Below, in pieces: positions 1 to 4,269 of a stretch of DNA of 5,264 nt. The stretch is from NCBI GenBank assembly GCA_020342025.1, contig CP070840.1:840745-846008 (forward strand), given 5' to 3'. The stretch comes from Deltaproteobacteria bacterium. Lineage in GTDB: Bacteria; Desulfobacterota; DSM-4660; Desulfatiglandales; HGW-15. The position numbers and the translations under genes were made by a program. Every line of letters starts with the position of its first letter. The stretch's first letter is position 1. The notes beneath the pieces were generated by a model. That model had not been told where the DNA came from. It searched no databases and saw only the letters and a list, made by a program, of their open reading frames with translations.

Positions 1-3
1 GTT

Positions 4-20
4 AGCACTCGTGCAGTGCT
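4..20. repeat. Short perfect inverted repeat at the window edge
   Basis: AGCACT (4-9) and AGTGCT (15-20) are perfect complements around a 5-base loop. On the plus strand the hairpin is followed only by TTTG, so it would be a poor intrinsic terminator for whatever gene lies to the left of the window. Its left arm resembles the left half of the heat-shock CIRCE element, but the spacing to the right half is wrong. The stretch from 21 to 97 shows no gene or clear signal. Confidence 0.35.
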
Positions 21-97
21 TTGCCCCAAATACATGGCAAAAATGGATAGAATATGGGTGAGAAACGCGAGAACAGCCATTAGCGTAGAGTTATCCC

Positions 98-128
98 TGA
101 GCTAGTGGGCTCCAGCCACTCGGGCTCA
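98..128 (-). other. Stem-loop at the end of the GAF gene, possible transcript 3' end
   Basis: Positions 98-108 pair with 116-128: TGAGCT with GGCTCA (one G-T wobble), a 2-base bulge at 121-122, then AGTGG with CCACT, and a 7-base loop. The stem overlaps the TGA stop of the minus-strand GAF gene (126-128). No run of T follows on the minus strand, so this is not a classical Rho-independent terminator. It may protect or define the 3' end of the three-gene minus-strand transcript. Confidence 0.35.
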
Positions 129-689
129 TCTCTCAAAAAGGGCCACATCCATGGGGAGCTCTCTGATCGTATCTTTGATGGATTGAAGGGCATTTAGGAG
201 ACGGGTGTACATCATAGCGAGGGCAACATTATCAGCAAGCAGTTGGAGAGACTCGAGATCACGTTTTGAAATATCCCACGGCTCAGAATGGTATAACCGC
301 AATGCCCCTATGGGATCGCCATAAAATCTTATGGGAAGAGAAACCATGCTGCCTATGCCCTCTTTCGAGGCCTCTTTGGGATACTGAAGCCTGTCGGTTT
401 CCCTGACATCCTCGATGACGATGGGCTCTCCTTTTAGGGTATCGCCAATACTTTTGTCCGCCAAAACAGGACCTTTGTTGAGGTAGCTGATGCTCAATCC
501 AAAACTGGCCAAGACCTCAAGCTCGGTCGTGTCAGGGTTCAGGGCAAATAGGGTACACGCCTTAATTCCCAGAGCTCCTACCAAGAGCTGTGTCAGATGG
601 TTTGTCATAATGCCTAGATTATCAGATTCTGCAATGGCTTTGCTGACCACTTTGAATATATCAATGTTGATTCTATCTTCGTTTCTCAT
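126..689 (-). CDS. Stand-alone GAF-domain sensor-like protein
   Basis: The product is 187 residues and is essentially one GAF domain (about residues 18-165), the small-molecule or redox-sensing fold usually found attached to histidine kinases, cyclases or sigma-54 activators. GAF-like signatures are the TLFALNPDTTELEVLASFGLS strand pair after residue 45, GEPIVIEDV near 90, and GIGSMVSLPIRFYGDPIGALRLY from about 112, followed by the C-terminal helix. No output domain, membrane segment or signal peptide is present, so it would act by protein-protein contact in the cytoplasm. There is one cysteine (Cys45), so Fe-S binding is unlikely. I chose the ATG at 689 rather than one at 713 because AAGGAGGG lies 5 bases before it. 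It is the last gene of the minus-strand group, 51 bases after the universal stress gene. The ligand is unknown. Confidence 0.85.
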   Translation of the reverse strand: MRNEDRINIDIFKVVSKAIAESDNLGIMTNHLTQLLVGALGIKACTLFALNPDTTELEVLASFGLSISYLNKGPVLADKSIGDTLKGEPIVIEDVRETDRLQYPKEASKEGIGSMVSLPIRFYGDPIGALRLYHSEPWDISKRDLESLQLLADNVALAMMYTRLLNALQSIKDTIRELPMDVALFER

Positions 690-694
690 AGAAT

Positions 695-702
695 CCCTCC
701 TT
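695..702 (-). promoter_or_regulatory. Ribosome binding site fixing the GAF start
   Basis: The minus strand reads AAGGAGGG here, five bases before the ATG at 689. The in-frame ATG eight codons earlier (713) has no comparable site, so 689 is preferred as the start. Confidence 0.75.
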
Positions 703-740
703 ATCTGCGGCACAGAATGAGTTTCACACCATCCTGGGCC

Positions 741-1205
741 TTAGGTCACGAGGCAAATCGTGGTGTCCTTCAGGGCCGAGGCAACCTTATTCAGGACGCT
801 ACCCGTAAAAAATCGTGTCACCTTTCCAGGTTTTCGATTTATGACGATTAGATCATAACGACCACTCAAAGCGAGATCAACAATCTCACCTGCAATATCC
901 TTGTTCCTGGGCTTGAATACATAATGGATCTGATCTTCTGAAAAACCATTCTCCAACAGATTCCGTTTTGCCACTTTGAGCCCCTCTTCTTGCTCTCGAA
1001 TCCTCTGTGAAAGATATGTGAGATTCCCCTTCAATTTGTCCATAATCGGACTGTCACTCGTTTTAATCTCTGGCACCGATGTGTAGGAATTGAACAGGGT
1101 CACTTCAACGTCCTCTGCATGAGCAAACGTGCGAATAACAAAGTCCAGGGCCTTTTGATCGTAGTTGGTGAAGTTATAGGGTAACAATATCTTTTGAGTC
1201 GCCAT
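741..1205 (-). CDS. Universal stress protein (UspA family)
   Basis: This 154-residue protein is one UspA domain (PF00582), the Rossmann-like alpha/beta fold that forms dimers and often binds ATP. The N-terminal strand KILLPYNFTNYDQKAL (5-20), the late strand YDLIVINRK (117-125) and the C-terminal TGSVLNKVASALKDTTICLV (134-153) follow the family order, and length is typical. The ATP-binding motif, usually G-x2-G-x9-G-S/T, is degenerate: only Gly127 and Gly135-Ser136 are visible, seven residues apart, so nucleotide binding is doubtful. The ATG at 1205 is preceded by AGGAGA at a normal distance. It sits between the ABM-fold gene (111-base gap) and the GAF gene (51-base gap) on the same strand and was probably co-transcribed. 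Role: cytoplasmic stress adaptation; exact partner unknown. Confidence 0.88.
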   Translation of the reverse strand: MATQKILLPYNFTNYDQKALDFVIRTFAHAEDVEVTLFNSYTSVPEIKTSDSPIMDKLKGNLTYLSQRIREQEEGLKVAKRNLLENGFSEDQIHYVFKPRNKDIAGEIVDLALSGRYDLIVINRKPGKVTRFFTGSVLNKVASALKDTTICLVT

Positions 1206-1230
1206 CTTCTTCTCCTTTTAGCCCTGTTTC

Positions 1231-1301
1231 AGGATAAGAATCCTTGGAATCACACAGGCGCTTAAGTCGCAAGCCTGCCCAATGTGTGATGATACGACAC
1301 A
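1231..1301 (-). repeat. Hairpin-rich gap between the ABM-fold and universal stress genes
   Basis: This 111-base gap (1206-1316) holds three inverted repeats. AGGAT (1231-1235) pairs with ATCCT (1240-1244) around a 4-base loop. ATCACAC (1249-1255) pairs perfectly with GTGTGAT (1284-1290), with AGGC (1256-1259) and GCCT (1273-1276) nested inside. TGTGT (1283-1287) can alternatively pair with ACACA (1297-1301), so the last two are mutually exclusive. None is followed by a T-run on the minus strand. Possible roles are mRNA processing, stability or a protein-binding site. I saw no convincing sigma-70 promoter. Confidence 0.5.
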
Positions 1302-1316
1302 GAACCATTCTCCAAA

Positions 1317-1631
1317 CTATTGGAAGGCCTTTTTTGCGTAATCGGCACCCGGTGCGAAGATTCTGATCTTTGCGGGTTCCTCAAGATGGGGAGTCAGACT
1401 TTTCTCTAATTTCTCCCAATCTTTTCTCGTATACCATGTCTTCCAATCATCCACGCTCGACCAGGCAGAAAAGACGAGGACCTCCCGACTATTATCGGCG
1501 TTGACCACTGTCTCTCCGCCTATGTATCCCCTATCCCGCAATGCCTTTATCCTGATTTCATCGATTACCCTAAGGTTATCTTCGGTGGGAGCTTCTTTGA
1601 ATTTCCTCTCGATGACAATCTTCACACTCAT
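1317..1631 (-). CDS. Antibiotic-biosynthesis-monooxygenase-fold (ABM) protein
   Basis: The 104-residue product fits the dimeric alpha/beta-barrel ABM family (PF03992), which includes quinone monooxygenases, haem-degrading enzymes and many uncharacterised members. The first strand is VKIVIERKF (3-11). A helix follows (about 17-34), then GYIGGETVVNADNSREVLVFSAWSS (35-59) with the family-typical strand and Trp57, and the W-x2-W helix DDWKTWYTRKDWEKL (61-75). Length matches the single-domain family. No haem- or flavin-specific residue can be assigned by eye, so the substrate is unknown. The ATG at 1631 has AGGAGGG four bases upstream. It is the first gene of the minus-strand group, with a leader of about 130 bases if the promoter near 1772-1801 is used. 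Confidence 0.8.
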   Translation of the reverse strand: MSVKIVIERKFKEAPTEDNLRVIDEIRIKALRDRGYIGGETVVNADNSREVLVFSAWSSVDDWKTWYTRKDWEKLEKSLTPHLEEPAKIRIFAPGADYAKKAFQ

Positions 1632-1659
1632 AATACCCTCCTGCTTGAACCCTTATATC

Positions 1660-1707
1660 GGCCTGAATTTGAATGGTTATGCAGGCCTTGATTTTGGCTT
1701 GTATGCA
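1660..1707. repeat. Two adjacent imperfect 24-bp tandem repeats
   Basis: Units 1660-1683 and 1684-1707 each start with GGCCT and end with TATGCA, and agree at 15 of 24 positions. They lie in the presumed untranslated leader of the minus-strand operon. A 10-bp perfect palindrome, GTTTGCAAAC, follows at 1709-1718. Read on the minus strand the units give degenerate 8-residue repeats, but no start codon and ribosome site make that a credible gene. Confidence 0.4.
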
Positions 1708-1771
1708 AGTTTGCAAACCCCTCCTCATGGAGACTCTGCCGACCCTGGAATTCTTCATTTTCAGCCTGCCC

Positions 1772-1801
1772 TTGATACCACTATGTGGTACTAAAAGTCA
1801 A
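1772..1801 (-). promoter_or_regulatory. Putative sigma-70 promoter of the ABM-Usp-GAF operon
   Basis: On the minus strand TTGACT (1801-1796) is separated by 18 bases from TATCAA (1777-1772). The -35 matches consensus at five of six positions and the -10 at four of six. It faces the minus-strand genes, with transcription starting near 1765 and a leader of about 135 bases. The spacer contains most of a perfect palindrome that could be an operator. Confidence 0.4.
1776..1790. promoter_or_regulatory. Perfect 15-bp palindrome, candidate operator
   Basis: TACCAC (1776-1781) and GTGGTA (1785-1790) are perfect complements around TAT. Outside a mismatch at 1775/1791 and a G-T pair at 1774/1792, T1772-T1773 also pair with A1793-A1794. 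The site lies between the -35 and -10 boxes proposed for the minus-strand operon, a position used by many repressors and by MerR-type activators. It is not followed by a T-run. The binding protein is unknown. Confidence 0.45.
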
Positions 1802-1862
1802 GCCTTTTTTCCCGTTCTGATTGGGAACCTTTGTTCGTACTTTTAAGAATTCCTGCCGAATC

Positions 1863-1970
1863 TTACATGCCTTTGCCAAAGGGGCAGTGGGGATAGGTGC
1901 ACTCAGGGCAATCTTTACAACACTTGCGCCTGATTATGATCAGGGTGAAAATGTTTTCCTTGACAGGGGT
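1863..1970 (-). other. Cysteine-rich 35-codon reading frame without standard start
   Basis: The minus strand is open from a TAA at 1973-1971 to a TAA at 1865-1863. The C-terminal half carries C-C-x2-C-x2-C-x4-C (coding positions 1922-1884) followed by PFGKGM, which looks like a metal- or Fe-S-binding tail; the half before it is hydrophobic then basic (FTLIIIRRK). There is no ATG, GTG or TTG in frame ahead of the cysteines. AAGGA (1961-1957) lies four bases before an in-frame ATT (1952-1950), which would give 29 residues from a very rare start codon. It may equally be the decayed end of a larger gene or a chance frame, and it overlaps the arsR -35 box. I do not recognise the family. Confidence 0.25.
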
Positions 1971-1988
1971 TTAACATGGGGTTATATT
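1960..1988 (+). promoter_or_regulatory. Sigma-70 promoter of arsR and the ars operon
   Basis: TTGACA (1960-1965) is a perfect -35 box, followed after 17 bases by TATATT (1983-1988), a five-of-six match to the -10 consensus. Transcription would begin near 1995, giving a leader of only about 20 bases before the arsR ATG at 2016. Confidence 0.7.
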
Positions 1989-2003
1989 GCCTCTTGACAA
2001 TAT
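1984..2003. promoter_or_regulatory. Candidate ArsR operator over the -10 box and start point
   Basis: ATATTG (1984-1989) and CAATAT (1998-2003) form a perfect 6-8-6 inverted repeat overlapping the -10 box and the expected transcription start. A-T-rich dyads in this position are the usual targets of ArsR/SmtB repressors controlling their own operon, so binding here would block RNA polymerase until the metalloid is sensed. The dyad is seen directly; its use by ArsR is inference. Confidence 0.55.
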
Positions 2004-2015
2004 GGGTGGCTGTTT

Positions 2016-2360
2016 ATGAAGGATTTTGTCAGAGTTACTAAAGCGCTTTCCGACCCTAACCGGGTGAAGATTATTAAGATGTTACAGCACAAGACCATGT
2101 GTGTCTGCGAGCTGAAGGAGGCCCTTCAAGTGGCCCAACCCACGGTTTCAAAGCACCTTAAAGTGCTCGAAGAAGCAGGATTGGTAAGCTCTGCTAAAGA
2201 CGGCATGTGGGTAAATTACTACTTAACAGACGGTGCCAGCAGCCCTTATGTGGCTACAATGTTGGGGAACCTGAAGCACTGGCTAGAGGAGGATCCAGAA
2301 ATCTCCGCCCTGGTGGAAAAATTGCCCTCCATCAGGCGTGAGGAGGTGTGTAAAAGCTAA
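2016..2360 (+). CDS. arsR: ArsR-family As(III)-responsive repressor
   Basis: A 114-residue winged-helix repressor of the ArsR/SmtB family. The N-terminal helix carries ALSDPNRVKIIKML (10-23), followed by the metal-binding helix MCVCEL (28-33), the recognition helix QPTVSKHLKVLEEAGLV (41-57) and the wing AKDGMWVNYYL (60-70). Cys29 and Cys31 match the first two cysteines of the C-x-C-x2-C arsenic site of the plasmid R773 ArsR type; the third position (residue 34) is Lys here. Cys112, three residues from the C-terminus, is a possible substitute ligand. The ATG at 2016 has a weak GGGTGG site six bases upstream, on a very short leader that also holds the operator. It heads the plus-strand ars genes and should repress them, derepressing on As(III) or Sb(III). 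A closely related metal specificity cannot be excluded. Confidence 0.93.
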   Translation: MKDFVRVTKALSDPNRVKIIKMLQHKTMCVCELKEALQVAQPTVSKHLKVLEEAGLVSSAKDGMWVNYYLTDGASSPYVATMLGNLKHWLEEDPEISALVEKLPSIRREEVCKS

Positions 2361-2377
2361 TTTTTTTTGCTGTAGCT

Positions 2378-2410
2378 AAATAGCTAAATAGTAATCTAGC
2401 TATTTTTTTT
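2378..2410 (+). terminator. Intrinsic terminator or attenuator after arsR
   Basis: AAATAGCTA (2378-2386) pairs perfectly with TAGCTATTT (2397-2405) around a 10-base loop, and the right arm runs into eight T (2403-2410). The stem has only two G-C pairs, so termination is probably partial. This would give more repressor than exporter message per transcript. The left arm lies in a tandem TAGCTAAA duplication (2373-2380, 2381-2388), which gives the right arm an alternative partner. A second run of eight T (2361-2368) directly follows the arsR stop codon. No separate permease promoter is evident in 2411-2453. Confidence 0.55.
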
Positions 2411-2453
2411 GAGCGAGTTTTGCCGTATCTAACGTTGAAAGAGGAAATGCAGG

Positions 2454-3626
2454 ATGAGAGAAAGAACCAAGCTGATACTAATCCTCTTGGTTTTCGCACT
2501 TGCTTACACTATCCCTTGGAATAATCCAACGATCCGTCAGTCGGGGCTTGAGGCCTTTATGATGCTCCAGGAGTATGCGAGGGAGCACGTACTGACCTGT
2601 CTGATTCCCGCCTTCTTCATTGCGGGCGCTATCGCGGTGTTTGTATCCCAGGCCTCAGTACTCAAGTACTTTGGGGCCTCGGCGAAAAAGATCCTCTCCT
2701 ATTCTGTGGCTTCGGTTTCAGGAACTATCCTGGCTGTTTGCTCCTGCACGGTTCTACCATTGTTTACCGGGATATTCACCCGGGGGGCAGGCATTGGTCC
2801 TGCAACGGCCTTTCTCTACTCCGGGCCTGCCATCAACGTCCTAGCCATCGTACTGACCGCAAGAATCCTGGGGTGGCAATTGGGACTGGCCAGGGCGGTG
2901 GGCGCTGTGATTTTTGCCGTGGTTTCGGGTTTGCTCATGGCCATCATCTTTCACAAAGAGGATGCCGCCCGCGCAGAAGGGGAGATGTATTTACCCGATG
3001 AGGAGGAAAAGAGGCGGAGCCTGACCCAAGATGCCCTTTTTATGCTGACCATGGTGCTCATCCTCATCTTTGCGGCCTTTGCCAGACCGACTCAGGGATC
3101 TACTGGCCTCTGGTCAAATATTTTCGCGGCCAAGTGGTACATCACAGCAGGCCTGCTCATCGTTCTCGTGCTCATGCTCAAGAGCTGGTTCATCAAAGAT
3201 GAGCGGATCACCTGGGTCCAATCCACGTGGGGATTCATGAAACAGATTCTTCCCCTATTGGGGGCAGGGGTTCTGGTTGCTGGCTTTATGCTGGGAAGGC
3301 CAGGCCATTTGGCCTTGATTCCAGAACACCATATCCAGAGCCTCCTGGGAGGCAACTCGGTCTGGGCCAACCTCTTTGCATCGGTCTCGGGTGCCCTCAT
3401 GTATTTTGCCACCTTGACGGAGGTGCCTATCCTGCAGGGTCTCCTGGGCGCCGGCATGGGAAAGGGGCCCGCTCTGGCCCTCCTTCTTGCGGGGCCAGCC
3501 CTCTCACTTCCCAACATGCTGGTAATCGGTGGCGTCATGGGTCTCAAGAAGACCGCCTCCTTTTGCGTAATCATTGTGATCCTGTCCACTCTCGCTGGAA
3601 TGACCTATGGCTGGATTGCTGGATAA
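2454..3626 (+). CDS. DUF318/ArsP-like inner-membrane permease
   Basis: A 390-residue polytopic membrane protein of the PF03773 permease family, whose studied members include ArsP, an exporter of trivalent methyl- and aromatic arsenicals. Hydrophobic segments lie near residues 6-22, 46-64, 83-106, 117-136, 143-166, 194-210, 228-246, 263-283, 305-320, 329-350 and 365-387. A charged, probably cytoplasmic loop (167-192) divides two halves. Each half has a re-entrant-looking motif: CSCTVLPLFTGIFTRG with FLYSGPAINV (96-129), and TEVPILQGLLGAGMGKG with LLLAGPALSLPN (322-354). The C96-S-C98 pair could bind a thiophilic metalloid. GAGGAA lies seven bases before the ATG. The gene follows arsR after a terminator-like hairpin and precedes the thioredoxin gene by 49 bases. 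ArsR control favours arsenical export, but many family members have unknown substrates, so I leave the symbol blank. Confidence 0.85.
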   Translation: MRERTKLILILLVFALAYTIPWNNPTIRQSGLEAFMMLQEYAREHVLTCLIPAFFIAGAIAVFVSQASVLKYFGASAKKILSYSVASVSGTILAVCSCTVLPLFTGIFTRGAGIGPATAFLYSGPAINVLAIVLTARILGWQLGLARAVGAVIFAVVSGLLMAIIFHKEDAARAEGEMYLPDEEEKRRSLTQDALFMLTMVLILIFAAFARPTQGSTGLWSNIFAAKWYITAGLLIVLVLMLKSWFIKDERITWVQSTWGFMKQILPLLGAGVLVAGFMLGRPGHLALIPEHHIQSLLGGNSVWANLFASVSGALMYFATLTEVPILQGLLGAGMGKGPALALLLAGPALSLPNMLVIGGVMGLKKTASFCVIIVILSTLAGMTYGWIAG

Positions 3627-3628
3627 AT

Positions 3629-3649
3629 AAGGCTAAAGGCTTAAGGCTC
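3629..3649. repeat. Three tandem 7-bp AAGGCTN repeats
   Basis: AAGGCTA, AAGGCTT and AAGGCTC follow one another without gaps, three bases after the permease stop codon and before the ribosome site of the thioredoxin gene. Similar AGGCT-type tandem repeats occur between genes in some deltaproteobacterial and related genomes, from memory. No role is evident. Confidence 0.6.
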
Positions 3650-3675
3650 AAAGAAATAAGAAAAGGAGATAATAG

Positions 3676-4176
3676 ATGTCACAAGATGATCTAACTCAGA
3701 TCAAGGTCGGTGACTCTTATGTTGGCATAGTGGGGCTAAAGGGTGCAATCGCTGACGTTGCCGAGGAATATGGGGATAGACCAGATCGGGAAGTCCAGGA
3801 AGAACTCCTGAATCGATTGTGTAAGAGAAATTACATTCCCGAAATGGCAAGAGAAGACTATGAAAAAGCCTTCCTCCGGGAATTTAAGAAATTCCTGGGA
3901 AAGCCCTTTGAAGAGGAGGCCTCCGAAGGGCTTGAGATTAAGGTCCTGGGACCGGGGTGCGCGCAGTGTGATCGCCTCGAGCAAGAGCTTATGAAGGTAT
4001 TGGGTGAAATCGGAATCTTGGCAGGTGTAGAACACGTCCGAGATATCAAAGAGATTGGCAACTACGGCGTGATGGGAACACCGGCACTGATTATTAACGG
4101 TAAGGTGAAATCGGTAGGCAGCGTGCCCCCCAAGAACAAGCTCATTGAATGGCTCAAGCAAGCCCAAAGGGAATGA
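3676..4176 (+). CDS. Thioredoxin-fold redox protein with N-terminal helical extension
   Basis: The 166-residue product has two parts. Residues about 86-163 form a small thioredoxin-like domain of the redox-active disulfide type (thioredoxin_3, MTH895/TM0996-like): strand LEIKVLGPGC, active site C95-A-Q-C98, then the cis-proline loop VMGTPALIINGKV (Thr135-Pro136) and the helix KNKLIEWLKQ. Residues 1-84 form an extra helical region with VGIVGLKGAIADVAEEYGD (16-34), a NYIP motif (52-55) and EDYEKAFLREFKKFLGKPF (60-78); I do not recognise it as a named domain. No signal peptide is present, so it is cytoplasmic. AAGGAG lies seven bases before the ATG. It follows the permease by 49 bases. MTH895-like proteins often neighbour PF03773 permeases, which suggests a redox or thiol-carrier role with that transporter. 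The partner is inferred. Confidence 0.85.
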   Translation: MSQDDLTQIKVGDSYVGIVGLKGAIADVAEEYGDRPDREVQEELLNRLCKRNYIPEMAREDYEKAFLREFKKFLGKPFEEEASEGLEIKVLGPGCAQCDRLEQELMKVLGEIGILAGVEHVRDIKEIGNYGVMGTPALIINGKVKSVGSVPPKNKLIEWLKQAQRE

Positions 4177-4205
4177 ATGGAGTATTGGCGTGCTGGAGTA
4201 TGGAG
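4177..4205. repeat. TGGAGTAT short direct repeats
   Basis: TGGAGTAT occurs at 4178-4185 and 4194-4201, a 16-base period, and TGGAG begins again at 4201. The repeats start directly after the thioredoxin stop codon. Read on the minus strand they give a Ser-Thr-Pro-Ile-Leu-His pattern typical of spurious translations of GGAGTATTGG-type intergenic repeats in uncultured bacteria, as I recall. No gene function is implied. Confidence 0.5.
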
Positions 4206-4253
4206 CATGTTTCATCACGCCATTACTGCAAACCAAGAATCGGTTTTATATAT

Positions 4254-4261
4254 AAGGAGGG
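4254..4261 (+). promoter_or_regulatory. Ribosome binding site fixing the DGC-protein start
   Basis: AAGGAGGG lies eight bases before the ATG at 4270. An in-frame ATG at 4177, one base after the thioredoxin stop, would add 31 residues encoded by repeat sequence and has only a poor ribosome site, so 4270 is preferred. Confidence 0.8.
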
Positions 4262-4269
4262 AGAAGGAA

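Noticed and set aside
2..28. CIRCE-like heat-shock element starting TTAGCACTC
   Set aside because: The left half matches fully, but the expected GAGTGCTAA after nine bases is absent; the nearby GTGCT is only a few bases away, so the HrcA spacing fails.
1266..1284. Sigma-54 promoter on the minus strand (TTGGGC...TTGC)
   Set aside because: The GG and GC elements are seven or eight bases apart instead of the required ten.
1250..1289. CRP-type site from TCACA and TGTGA
   Set aside because: The half-sites are in reversed order and 30 bases apart, unlike TGTGA-N6-TCACA.
1576..1758. 60-codon minus-strand frame with Ile-Gln-Ala repeats
   Set aside because: It overlaps the ABM-fold gene start in another frame, lacks a ribosome site, and its repeats derive from the 24-bp tandem units.
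1994..1999. Second TTGACA as an additional -35 box for arsR
   Set aside because: A matching -10 would fall inside the arsR coding region; the box is better explained as part of the operator spacer.
3092..3589. 165-codon minus-strand frame inside the permease gene
   Set aside because: It is antisense to a well-supported membrane protein and its translation is rich in Arg and Pro, typical of a shadow frame.
3736..4236. 166-codon minus-strand frame over the thioredoxin gene
   Set aside because: The opposite strand encodes a clear CxxC thioredoxin domain with its own ribosome site; this frame has no recognisable motifs.
4177..4269. Longer DGC protein starting at 4177
   Set aside because: The extra 31 residues are encoded by intergenic repeat sequence, and the strong ribosome site at 4254-4261 serves the ATG at 4270.
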